DNA of 64,000 nt, from the NCBI RefSeq assembly GCF_000166195.2, contig NZ_CM001403.1:3490432-3554431 (forward strand), in the 5' to 3' direction. Of this stretch, positions 9,556-18,036 are shown one piece after another (within the stretch, counting starts at the first letter, position 1; each line of letters opens with the position of its first letter). The DNA is from Mucilaginibacter paludis DSM 18603 (GTDB lineage Bacteria; Bacteroidota; Bacteroidia; Sphingobacteriales; Sphingobacteriaceae). The notes beneath the pieces are model-generated. The model saw only the letters and a list, made by a program, of their open reading frames with translations, did no database searches and was not told where the DNA came from. A program made the translations under genes and the position numbers.

Positions 9556-9798
9556 ATGAAAATAGAAAATGGACGAAATACGTTTATAGAACTTGAAGAC
9601 TTAATAAATGATAATTTACTAGTTTTAGTTTCGGAACATCCAGATGTTGTTTTAAAGTTCAAGTATGACTTATATTATAATGAAGGCAATTATACAATCC
9701 GCATTTCCGAAGATATAAAAGATCAGTCACTAAGAAATAAAATGTATGACATTATAAAAGATACAATACATTTATTTCACAAAATAAAATCTGTATAA
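9556..9798 (+). CDS. Small acidic protein, unknown
   Basis: This 80-residue protein has no signal or membrane segment and mixed charged sequence (ELEDLINDNLLVLVSEHPD; YNEGNYTIRISEDIKDQSL). The predicted pattern is helix, strands, helix. The family is not recognised. It shares the AT-rich composition of the preceding gene and lies 44 bases upstream of the VWA gene, so it is probably part of the same inserted pair and still cotranscribed with the cluster. Confidence 0.55.
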   Translation: MKIENGRNTFIELEDLINDNLLVLVSEHPDVVLKFKYDLYYNEGNYTIRISEDIKDQSLRNKMYDIIKDTIHLFHKIKSV

Positions 9799-9842
9799 AA
9801 TAATATTCGTTTCCTTAAATAGCCCTTATTAATCCCAGTTAA

Positions 9843-10985
9843 ATGGAAACAGAACCGCAACACTTACGCAAATGGCGATTGATTTTGGGTGGACACCAGC
9901 AAGAAGGAACACAATTTGAACTGAACGATGCCGACCTAAAGGTTGACCGCACCCTTGAAGCGTTATATGATAGCGACCGGAGCGGTGGCCTGGGTGCCTC
10001 ATCTCCCAACGTGAGCCGTTGGCTCGGTGATATCCGCACCTTTTTTCCGTCGAGCGTGGTGCAGGTGATGCAGCAAGATGCTTTAAAAAGGCTCAACTTA
10101 ACCCAGATGCTTTTTGAGAAGGAAATGCTGGAAAACATTGAGCCCGATGTGCACCTGGTGGCAACGCTGATGACGCTGAGCCGGGTTATCCCCGATAAAA
10201 CCAAAGATACAGCGAGGCAGGTGGTACGCAAAGTGGTTGATGAGCTCGTTAAAAAACTGGCCGAACCAACCCGGCAGGCTGTTACCGGCAGCCTGAGCCG
10301 AAGTGTAAGAAATACCCGCCCCCGCCACCAGGAAATTAACTGGGGCGCCACCATCCTCAAAAATTTAAAACACTATCAACCCGAATATCAAACCATCATC
10401 CCCGAAAGCCGGGTGGGTTACGGGCGTAAGCGTTCTTCGTTAAAGGATGTGATCCTCTGCCTTGATCAAAGCGGTTCGATGGGTTCGTCGGTAGTTTATT
10501 CGGGCATATTTGGCAGCGTGATGGCTTCTATACCCGCGATTAAAACTAAAATGGTGGTGTTTGATACCGCCGTCGCGGATCTGACAGAAGAACTGACCGA
10601 CCCTGTTGAACTCCTTTTTGGTGTGCAGTTAGGCGGCGGTACCGATATTAACGCGGCCTTAACCTACTGCCAGCAAATTGTAACCAAGCCTGCTGATACG
10701 GTGCTGGTGCTGATTACCGATTTATACGAAGGTGGAAACGTACTCGAAATGCGCCAGCGAATGGTTGAGCTGGTTACCGCCGGGGTACAATTGGTGGTGC
10801 TATTGGCTTTGAATGATGATGGAGCACCATCATACGATCACCGTAACGCGCAGTTCCTGGCCGATCTGGGCGTTCCCGTTTTTGCCTGTACCCCCGATAA
10901 GTTTCCGGATTTGATGGCGGCGGCCTTAACCAAACAGGATATTAGCCTATGGGCGGCCAAAGAGGATTTGATTGTGAAAAAATAA
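9843..10985 (+). CDS. VWA-domain protein with complete MIDAS, partner of MoxR
   Basis: This 380-residue protein has a helical N-terminal half (residues 1-195) and a C-terminal von Willebrand factor A domain. The metal-ion-dependent adhesion site is complete: D208-Q-S210-G-S212, T267 in GGGTDI, and D293 in ITDLYEGG. VWA proteins of this type pair with MoxR ATPases, the VWA domain presenting a client to the ATPase ring. The protein lacks a signal peptide, so it acts in the cytoplasm. It closes the cluster. Its GC-rich codon use matches the first four cluster genes but not the two small genes just before it, which supports those two being inserted. Confidence 0.9.
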   Translation: METEPQHLRKWRLILGGHQQEGTQFELNDADLKVDRTLEALYDSDRSGGLGASSPNVSRWLGDIRTFFPSSVVQVMQQDALKRLNLTQMLFEKEMLENIEPDVHLVATLMTLSRVIPDKTKDTARQVVRKVVDELVKKLAEPTRQAVTGSLSRSVRNTRPRHQEINWGATILKNLKHYQPEYQTIIPESRVGYGRKRSSLKDVILCLDQSGSMGSSVVYSGIFGSVMASIPAIKTKMVVFDTAVADLTEELTDPVELLFGVQLGGGTDINAALTYCQQIVTKPADTVLVLITDLYEGGNVLEMRQRMVELVTAGVQLVVLLALNDDGAPSYDHRNAQFLADLGVPVFACTPDKFPDLMAAALTKQDISLWAAKEDLIVKK

Positions 10986-11720
10986 GGAGGAAAAATTCTA
11001 TCGGGAAAAAAATACTGATTAGCCAGGAGTTAAATAATAACGGCATGCGCTCGCAGAGGCCACCACACCGTGCTTCGACTACTGAGCCTGACGAAGTATC
11101 AGCATGACACCAACACAATGATAATCAATAACTAAAGACGTCATTATAAGGAACAGATCCGGTCACCCGAAAAAAACAGGGATGACGTTTGAACCTTATA
11201 GATTACCAAGCGCAGATAGGAAAAGTGCGCAAAGGCCCCGACTGCACGCCGGGCCGGGTGTTGGCCTGTGGGCGGAAGGATCGGGCAGTCTTGACTTTTT
11301 GGTTCTTTTTTGTCAAGAAAAAAGAACAAAGCCCTTCCCGCGGCGACTGAGCGGGCCGATGCTCTGAATTAACAATACTGATTGTCGGAGCAAATAAGCA
11401 CATTGACAATAAGTGCACCTAATATGCTGCATACTTACCACGTGCAAAAGGTCCCTCCTCCCGTCGGGATGACATGATGGAGAGATATTTAGTACTGGTA
11501 ATCAACGACTTAATAGCGAATCATTATAAACTGTAATTTACTGCTTTGTTTTTCATCATGAAAAGCAGCAAAGCAAATGCGCTTTTATTTCATTACAAAC
11601 TACAGCTTGGAATTCCAGCGGACAAACTAAAACTTATCGCTATAGTGCCAAAATCCATCCGTACGAAGTTAAAAACTCTTAAATCTAACTCCATACTCAT
11701 TGCTATGGCTTAATGGTATA
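10986..11720 (+). repeat. Gene-free spacer with composite intergenic repeat, copy A
   Basis: No gene is supported here. From about 11030 to 11660 lies a mosaic repeat: a CTTCGACTACTGAGCCTG hairpin motif, a core with GACTGCACGCCGGGCC and GATCGGGCAGTCTTGACTTT, a GACTGAGCGGGCCGATGC motif, a GTCCCTCCTCCCGTCGGGAT motif, and a distal part with AAACTGTAATTTACTGC and GGAATTCCAGCGGACAAAC. The same order occurs inverted at 59085-59560, and partial copies lie at 16600-17060, 27735-30065 and 37700-37990. Short frames inside it differ between copies in length and frame, so I do not treat them as genes. Confidence 0.8.
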
Positions 11721-11792
11721 TAAAAAAGAGGCCGATCATAGTTTTGAAGTGAACCCCAAAAGTTAGACAAAAACTTTTGGGGTTTATTATTT

Positions 11793-12314
11793 ATGTCAAA
11801 GCACACATTTGAAGAGAAACTTGATGTAGTTTCTCAAGTAAGAAAGGGAAAGCCGATTCTACGGATATCCCGCGAACGCCATATCCGTGAAGGCATGATA
11901 TTGGAATGGGTTCGGAAATATGATCTTTATGGCGAAAGTGGGCTGCTCAAACAACCTAACGTCAAGCCCACGCCTGATTTCAAAGAAGAAGTTGTAAGGC
12001 TTGTCATAGAAAAAAAAGTACCTTTAAATCAGGTTGTTCTGGAATATAGATTAAGCAAGACTGCTTTAGAGCGCTGGGTAAGATCAGTACGGGTTGAGGG
12101 ATATGCAGTACTATACCAGCAAAAGAATCCTGGACGACCACCTAAATGCATGGGAAGATCAAAGAAGCTTGAACCTGAAACAGAAGTAGAGAAGCTCCAG
12201 GCGGAAAATAGCCGTTTGCGGGCGGAGAACGCACTATTAAAAAAAGTCACGGCCTTAGTCAAGGAAAAAGAAGCCCGCGAACGCATGAGTGGGCAAAAGC
12301 CATCGAAGAACTAA
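11793..12314 (+). CDS. IS3-family transposase OrfA, full length
   Basis: This 173-residue protein has two helix-turn-helix regions (about 15-45 and 60-100) and a C-terminal leucine-zipper-like coil (KLQAENSRLRAENALLKK). Its length equals that of IS150 InsJ. Near codon 152 the coding strand reads TTA AAA AAA GTC; the A7 run allows a -1 ribosomal slip into the OrfB frame, which is open through this point, so an OrfAB fusion would be expected. In this copy the fusion would still end early because of the orfB frameshift. Confidence 0.92.
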   Translation: MSKHTFEEKLDVVSQVRKGKPILRISRERHIREGMILEWVRKYDLYGESGLLKQPNVKPTPDFKEEVVRLVIEKKVPLNQVVLEYRLSKTALERWVRSVRVEGYAVLYQQKNPGRPPKCMGRSKKLEPETEVEKLQAENSRLRAENALLKKVTALVKEKEARERMSGQKPSKN

Positions 12315-12340
12315 GGCCCGAACATGATGTTTCAATTCTA

Positions 12341-13136
12341 TTGGATTGCAAACAGATGGCTCGTTCTGTATTTTATTATCATCGCAAGCGCCTAAATGAT
12401 GATAAATACAAGCATGAAAAAGAAGAGATCGCAAGTATATACCACTTGCATAAAGGCAGATATGGTTATCGGCGGGTCACCGCCGAAATGAAGAACCGGG
12501 GTTATAGCATAAATCACAAGACTGTCCAAAAATTGATGGGAACATTAGGCCTAAAATGCAATATCAGGAAAGTAAGTTATCGCTCATACAAAGGTGAGGT
12601 TGGTAAAATTGCCCCTAATGTACTTGAAAGGGATTTTGAGGCAAATCTGCCTAATCAGAAATGGGCTACGGATGTCACTCAGATGAACATTAAAGGGGAG
12701 AAGATCTATTTATCTCCTATAATTGACATGTTCAACGGGGAAGTCATTTCTTATAGTATTTCAAAATCTCCAAATATGCAGATGATAGATGAAATGTTAT
12801 ATGAGGCTTTTTGATAAAGTGAAAGATATAAGGGGACTTATTTTTCACTCTGACCAAGGGTGGCAATATCAACATTATGGATATAGAAAGGCTTTGGAAA
12901 AACATGGAATTATTCAAAGCATGTCCAGAAAGGGAAACTGCTTGGATAATGCCTTGGCCGAAAGCTTCTTTGGGATCTTAAAGACAGAATTACTGTACAA
13001 ACAGAGCTTTGAAACTGCGGAAGAATTTATAACTTCGTTAAAAGAATACATTCATTACTATAACAATGAAAGAATAAAAAACAGGTTAAATGGAAAGAGC
13101 CCGGTGGAATACCGAGCTCTCGTACAAAAAACTTAA
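12341..13136 (+). pseudogene. IS3-family transposase OrfB, frameshifted
   Basis: The gene is the same as the intact 264-codon copy at 1271-2065 but one base longer. The sequence at about 12808-12813 reads GGCTTTTTGA where the intact copy has GGCTTTTGA. Translation stops after LYEAF (residue 157), between the first (D111) and second catalytic aspartates, and the rest (FDKVKDIRG onward, carrying D171 and E207) is in another frame. No obvious programmed slip would rescue it, so this copy probably cannot transpose by itself. Confidence 0.85.
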
Positions 13137-13213
13137 TTTTGTAAACTGTCCAACTTTTTGGGGTCACACCATTTATGATCAGCCTCTTGTAATAGCCTTT
13201 TACGAGTTCGCTT

Positions 13214-15025
13214 TTATTGCGAAGTGAACTTTTTAGCATTATTTCTGCGCTCGCCTTCGTTCAGGTAAATTTTCCTTAAACGCATGGCAACCGGAGTTAT
13301 TTCGATGTACTCATCAGCCTGGATATACTCCATCGCTTCTTCTAACGAAAACTTGATAGCCGGGGCAATACGTACGTTGGTATCGCTACCGGATGCACGC
13401 ATGTTGGTTAATTGCTTGCCCTTGGTTAAGTTGATCACCAAATCATTATCGCGGATGTGCTCGCCCAAAACCTGGCCTTCGTAAATATCAGCTCCCGGAT
13501 CGATAAAGAAACGACCGCGATCCTGCAATTTATCAATGGCGAAAGCAGTAGTTTTACCAGTATCCATTGATACCAAAACGCCGTTCAGGCGGCCTGGGAT
13601 TGGTCCTTTCCAAGGTTCGTAAGCTTTAAAACGGTGAGCCATAATAGCCTCGCCACCGGTAGCGGTTAAAACGTTGTTACGCAAACCGATAATACCACGG
13701 GCAGGGATATCAAACTCTAAGTGTTGTAAATCGCCTTTAGGCTCCATCACCAATAAATCACCTTTACGTTGAGTTACCAATTCAATTACCTTACCGGCAA
13801 CTTCACCAGGGACATCAACAATCAGGGTTTCAACCGGCTCACATTTAACACCGTCAATTTCTTTAACGATAACTTGTGGCTGGCCAACCTGAATTTCGTA
13901 ACCTTCACGACGCATGGTTTCGATCAATACAGATAAATGGAGAATACCACGGCCATACACTAAGTATGAATCAGGCGATTCGGTTTCAACAACCTTCAAC
14001 GCCAGGTTTTTTTCCATTTCCTTGTATAAACGGTCGCGCAGGTGGCGTGATGTTACAAACTTGCCTTCCTTACCAAAAAACGGTGAGTTGTTGATAGTGA
14101 ACAGCATGTTCATGGTAGGCTCGTCAATTTTAATAACGGCCAGTTGTTCCGGTTTTTCAAAATCAGCAATGGTATCGCCAATATCAAAACCATCAATACC
14201 AACAACAGCGCAAATATCACCCGAACTTACTTCGGTAGCTTTAACCTTACCTAAGCCTTCAAAGGTGTATAATTCTTTAATTCTTGTTTTAACAACAGTA
14301 CCATCGCGTTTTACCAATGATACAGGCATGTTTTCTTTAATGGTACCACGGGCAACACGGCCGATAGCGATACGGCCAACGAAGGATGAATAATCCAGCG
14401 AAGTGATCTGCATTTGCAAAGTACCTTCTTCAATAGGAGCCGGAGGGATGTTCTCTAAAATGGCATCCATTAAAGGGAAAATGTTATCGGTTGGCACTTT
14501 CCAGTCGGTGCTCATCCAGCCTTGTTTTGATGAACCGTAAATCACCGGGAAATCCAGTTGATCTTCGGTAGCTTCAAGGTTGAAAAACAATTCAAAAATT
14601 TGCTCGTAAACTTCTTCCGGGCGGCAGTTTTCTTTATCAACCTTGTTTACAACCACAATAGGTTTTAAGCCTAAAGCCAAAGCCTTTTGAGTTACAAAGC
14701 GGGTTTGGGGCATAGCGCCTTCAAAAGCATCGCAAAGTAACAAAACACCATCAGCCATTTTCAATACACGCTCAACCTCACCGCCAAAGTCGGCGTGACC
14801 AGGGGTATCGATAATGTTGATCTTAACATCTTTATATCTAACCGAAACGTTTTTCGATACGATGGTTATACCTCGCTCGCGTTCCAGATCATTATTATCC
14901 AATATCAACTCGCCTGTTTCCTGGTTGTCGCGGAAAATTGAGCAGGCGTGTAAAATTTTATCAACCAATGTAGTTTTACCGTGGTCAACGTGTGCTATAA
15001 TAGCAATGTTTCTGATTTTTTGCAT
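13214..15025 (-). CDS. typA: Ribosome-associated GTPase TypA/BipA
   Basis: This is an EF-G-like translational GTPase that binds the ribosome and supports 50S assembly and growth under stress or cold. At 603 residues it has the normal length. The G1 motif AHVDHGKT is at 11-18, switch/G3 [12 protein letters not shown] follows, and NKVDKEN is the G4 motif. A domain II beta-barrel, domain III/V-like folds and the BipA-specific C-terminal domain ([18 protein letters not shown]) follow in order. It is monocistronic: a TACCTTTG promoter box lies 25 bases upstream of the start, and its terminator just downstream is interrupted by an IS. Confidence 0.98.
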   Translation of the reverse strand: MQKIRNIAIIAHVDHGKTTLVDKILHACSIFRDNQETGELILDNNDLERERGITIVSKNVSVRYKDVKINIIDTPGHADFGGEVERVLKMADGVLLLCDAFEGAMPQTRFVTQKALALGLKPIVVVNKVDKENCRPEEVYEQIFELFFNLEATEDQLDFPVIYGSSKQGWMSTDWKVPTDNIFPLMDAILENIPPAPIEEGTLQMQITSLDYSSFVGRIAIGRVARGTIKENMPVSLVKRDGTVVKTRIKELYTFEGLGKVKATEVSSGDICAVVGIDGFDIGDTIADFEKPEQLAVIKIDEPTMNMLFTINNSPFFGKEGKFVTSRHLRDRLYKEMEKNLALKVVETESPDSYLVYGRGILHLSVLIETMRREGYEIQVGQPQVIVKEIDGVKCEPVETLIVDVPGEVAGKVIELVTQRKGDLLVMEPKGDLQHLEFDIPARGIIGLRNNVLTATGGEAIMAHRFKAYEPWKGPIPGRLNGVLVSMDTGKTTAFAIDKLQDRGRFFIDPGADIYEGQVLGEHIRDNDLVINLTKGKQLTNMRASGSDTNVRIAPAIKFSLEEAMEYIQADEYIEITPVAMRLRKIYLNEGERRNNAKKFTSQ

Positions 15026-15049
15026 GAAAATGCGTCCTTAATTTTGGCG

Positions 15050-15057
15050 CAAAGGTA
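15050..15057 (-). promoter_or_regulatory. Bacteroidota -7 box of typA
   Basis: The minus strand reads TACCTTTG, a full match to the TAnnTTTG -7 box. It ends 25 bases before the typA ATG at 15025, giving a leader of about 20 bases. I do not see a clear TTTG -33 element. Confidence 0.5.
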
Positions 15058-15765
15058 GCGATAATATATTACATTTTTACTATCGTGACATAATGTTAAC
15101 GCTTGATTATTTATAAGTTAATGTGTTTTTGTGTGGATAAATTGCCAATTTTATTGGTGATTTGACTGGTGATGAGAGCCAATAGGTTAACTGATAATAT
15201 AGTTGTGTTGATGAAATCTATAGGATTAGAGAATAGCGAACCAGGCAGGGATACCGCTCTTAGGTTAGCAGGCTTCAAAATGACAGCCTCAGAAGGATAA
15301 ATAACAAATTAATCAAGACTAAAAAAATGTCACGATGAGTTACGAAGAGAAATCTTCTGCTTCAAACAAGTCCATCGTGCAAGTTCTGCAGCATACTAAG
15401 CACGCGCAAAAGGTTCCTCCGTTGTCGGAATGACATAGCTTGAGATTGACGAACTAAAAAAAATGTCATTCCGATGAGGTACGAAGAGGAATCTTCTGCT
15501 TCAAACAAGTCCATTGTGAAAGTTCTACGGCATACTAAGCACGCGCAAAAGGTTCCTCCGTTGTCGGAATGACATAGTTTGAGATTAACGAATTAAAAAG
15601 AATGTCGACCAACGGGAGAAATCTTTTACGTGTGTAAGGCGAGGCGAAGTGCTTTGAATGTCAGCAGCGCTTATTTAAGAGCTATTGATTGTTATTCAAA
15701 ACCAAAACAGATAATGAGTGACTTTAAATCACATTATTACGGCGCTATGGTTTGCCTATTCCGAT
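15058..15765. repeat. Gene-free spacer with two tandem palindromic repeats
   Basis: Two copies of a ~112-base repeat lie at 15327-15436 and 15462-15575. Each starts near ATGTCATTCCGATGAGGTAC, contains GAAGAGGAATCTTCTGC, and ends in AAGGTTCCTCCGTTGTCGGA followed by ATGACAT. The outer parts are inverted copies of one another, so each unit can fold. Related units occur at 19991-20090, 20185-20440 and 23757-23935. Nothing coding is supported in the remainder. Confidence 0.75.
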
Positions 15766-16500
15766 TCATTGATACCTCACCATACAAACCTCGCAATAAA
15801 AACATCTCCGGTTGCTTTTGCCGAGCTTGTCTTTAATAAAAGGCACATCATCCCTCGGGCATATTTTTTTTGTATGCGCCAGCCAGTGCTTTTTCAGGGT
15901 GAACTCCTTTTTCCACTTTAAAAACTCAAATCCGTAAATCGCCGCTTCCTGAGCCATTTCTTCCAGCTTTTCATCAGGAATTTTGCCCAATTTACTTAAA
16001 GGGTGTAACCTGATGCGAAACAACACTTCATTTTTGATGATATTGCCCACACCGGCAAACAGGTGCTGGTCCATCAACGCATCGCAGGCCAGCATATTGG
16101 GCTGGGCCTTCATTTTGCTTAGTGCCTTGGCAACATCCCATGCGGGGTTCATGATGTCGGCGCTCCAATCGTAAAGATCATCAAGCGGTTGTTCTATCAA
16201 TTCCGCTATGCAAGTATAAAAGTTAAGCTCGCCATCATCAAACTGCAGGCTTAGGCGTGCCGGGCTGTCTTTATGTTCATTAATACGGTAGGAGCCAAAC
16301 AGCATCAAGTGAATACGGATACTAAATTGGTCGAAACAAATAAAAAAGTTTTTACCCCAGCTTTTAAAGTCGGTAATGGTTTGCCCTGCAAGTTTGCCGG
16401 TGTCCAGTTTTGTGCTGTTCCCGGCGGCTTTCTCAACAGTTTTGCCTTTAAATGGTTGAACTAACTCCTTTAAGATAACAATGGAAGGTCCTTCGGGCAT
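15766..16500 (-). CDS. Fpg/Nei-family DNA glycosylase (endonuclease VIII-like)
   Basis: This base-excision repair glycosylase/AP lyase for oxidised bases has 244 residues. The N-terminal catalytic PEGPS is present (Pro2 nucleophile and Glu3 after Met removal). An H2TH region (about 125-180, QHLFAGVGNIIKNEVLF) and a C-terminal zinc finger follow. The finger is odd: the usual CPxC pair reads C214-P-R-D217, so one cysteine ligand is missing, while an extra cysteine appears at C233 just before C236 and C239. It is a single gene, with repeats on both sides. The N-terminus resembles Nei more than MutM. Confidence 0.93.
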   Translation of the reverse strand: MPEGPSIVILKELVQPFKGKTVEKAAGNSTKLDTGKLAGQTITDFKSWGKNFFICFDQFSIRIHLMLFGSYRINEHKDSPARLSLQFDDGELNFYTCIAELIEQPLDDLYDWSADIMNPAWDVAKALSKMKAQPNMLACDALMDQHLFAGVGNIIKNEVLFRIRLHPLSKLGKIPDEKLEEMAQEAAIYGFEFLKWKKEFTLKKHWLAHTKKICPRDDVPFIKDKLGKSNRRCFYCEVCMVRYQ

Positions 16501-16559
16501 GATATATGTTTAACAAGCCTTAGTTCAAACTTCATTCCATTCCGGGGGCGAAATTTAGT

Positions 16560-17241
16560 TTTAGTTTGTGAGGCAAGCATCTCACACTGCCTCACCAAAA
16601 TATCTTTTACAAGACCATATCGCACGTCCTTCGACTACTGAGCCTGGCGAAGTTTCAGGAAGATCGCTTTCACGCACAAAAAAGGGTGTCATGCTGAGTG
16701 GCCTACCGCGCGAGCCCTGAAAAAACAGAGATGACGTTTGAACCCGGTAGATTTTTTGGTCCAGAGGCAAAAGCGGGCAAAGGCCCCGACTGCACGCCGG
16801 GCCGGGAGTTGGTCTCGCGGGCGGAAGGATCGGGCAGTCTTGATTTTTTTGGTTACTTTTTGTATCAAGACAAAACTGCGTTAGCAATCATTCACACCAA
16901 AAACAAACAACAGTGAATAAAGTAATAAGCCCTTCACGCGGCGATTGAGCGTGCCGATGTCGTAAATTAAGAATACTGATTTTCGGATCAAAACCAGACG
17001 CTCTGATAATCAATGATTTAAGTAGACGTCATTATAAGCCTGTCGAAACACGGTGTGGCGGCCTCTACAAGCGGTATCCTGCTGCCATTTACCCTTAACA
17101 GACCGCTCATTTTAAAATACCGGCAAAGGCGCCAAGCCGAAAAGCCAATCAGCTATTCTATGGCATGATATTGAAAGATGACGTTCGCCCGCATTATCAA
17201 GCACAACAGAAACCAGTTGCAAACATCAATCCATCGCAATA
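16560..17241 (+). repeat. Gene-free spacer with composite intergenic repeat, copy B
   Basis: This has the same order of blocks as copy A: CTTCGACTACTGAGCCTG (16630-16650), GATGACGTTTGAACC, GACTGCACGCCGGGCC, GATCGGGCAGTCTTGAT, then GCGGCGATTGAGCGTGCCGA. In this copy about 55 unrelated bases (roughly 16870-16928, ending near AATAAAGTAATAAG) interrupt the region just after the GTCTTGA hairpin. From 17060 to 17241 nothing is recognisable. Short frames within the repeat are not conserved between copies and are not called. Confidence 0.7.
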
Positions 17242-17766
17242 CTAAAACTTCACACCGGTAATATGCGCCAAATGATGCTTGCCATGCCAGGCATACATAC
17301 CCAGAATTTTTCTTAACGGCGCGGTTTCACCACTTGCGGGATGATAAAAGGTTTTATTCCATTGGTCCTCATCCATACCCTCCAATATGGCAGCCCAGCG
17401 CAGGTGCAGGCCTTCCAGCATCCTCAGGGCCGGCTCTACCGGCAACCGGTAGTCTGCCAATAGCGCCCAGTCGGCCTCTTCGTATGGCTTTATTGTGGGG
17501 TTATCCTCGGTAAGGGCCAGCTTAAAACGGATCAGCGCGTTGGCATGGCTGTCGGCCACATGGTGTACCACCTGGCGTATGGTCCATCCGCCGGTGCGGT
17601 AAGGGGTATCCAATTGGGGTTCGGTCAGGGTCATCACAGCTTTATGTAACCTCCCCGGAAGGGTCTTAATGTCGTCTATCCAGGCCTGCATTTCCTGTTG
17701 GGTATAGGAGGATGGAGCCGTGAATTTGCCTATCGGATATTTGGCCGGGTCAAGTGCGGTGCTCAT
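17242..17766 (-). CDS. YfiT/DinB-superfamily metal-dependent protein
   Basis: This 174-residue four-helix-bundle protein resembles Bacillus YfiT/BstA. Candidate metal-ligand histidines are H68 (VVHHVADSH), H161 and H165 (WHGKHHLAH). Family members are thiol-dependent S-transferases or putative metal-dependent hydrolases in the cytoplasm. The N-terminal DPAKYPIGKF is characteristic of the YfiT branch. It stands alone between spacer repeats. The true substrate cannot be told from sequence. Confidence 0.88.
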   Translation of the reverse strand: MSTALDPAKYPIGKFTAPSSYTQQEMQAWIDDIKTLPGRLHKAVMTLTEPQLDTPYRTGGWTIRQVVHHVADSHANALIRFKLALTEDNPTIKPYEEADWALLADYRLPVEPALRMLEGLHLRWAAILEGMDEDQWNKTFYHPASGETAPLRKILGMYAWHGKHHLAHITGVKF

Positions 17767-18036
17767 ATAGGTAAAACTTAGTTGGTTTTAAAAGTTTAAG
17801 ATAGGATATTTTTTTAAAAAAAGTGATGTGAGCCAGGATATTTTAGTCTGCACATCAGCCCATACGATGCTGACGGCAACGAAATTTAACTATAGATTTT
17901 GTCCGGACCAGCCCACTCAAAATAATGCTTAACATGCAGGTAATAAATAATATAAAATATCTTTGGGCAGAATTTTTAATCGCTGGTAAAAGCTTTGCTT
18001 TAATTTAGCGTTCTGTAGTTGTTTTAAATCTGAGGC

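Larger units (their letters stand above)
11745..13171 (+). mobile_element. IS3-family (IS150-like) insertion sequence, copy 2
   Basis: This is the second copy of the element at 1236-2660, 1427 bases, with the same imperfect inverted ends (TGAAGTGAACCCC and GGGGTCACACCA). The flanking direct repeat is TTT (11742-11744 and 13172-13174). OrfA is full length with an A7 slippery run (about 12239-12245); orfB carries a one-base insertion. Both insertions in this window lie in terminator hairpin loops. Confidence 0.93.
11722..13188 (-). terminator. typA terminator split by an IS insertion
   Basis: The arms AAGAGGCCGATCATA (11726-11740) and TATGATCAGCCTCTT (13174-13188) pair over 15 positions. The single mismatch becomes a G-U pair in RNA read from the minus strand. 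Without the IS the loop is three bases, and the minus-strand transcript continues into a run of U (the A run at 11722-11727). This is a classical terminator just downstream of the typA stop at 13214. The second IS copy sits in its loop with a 3-base TTT duplication. Confidence 0.78.

Noticed and set aside
11144..11418. Short frames in both directions within composite repeat copy A
   Set aside because: Equivalent frames in the other copies differ in length, start and frame; they are translations of a repeat.
16582..16916. Frames on both strands containing GSGSLDF
   Set aside because: Same repeat translation as in copies A and E, without any conserved gene structure.
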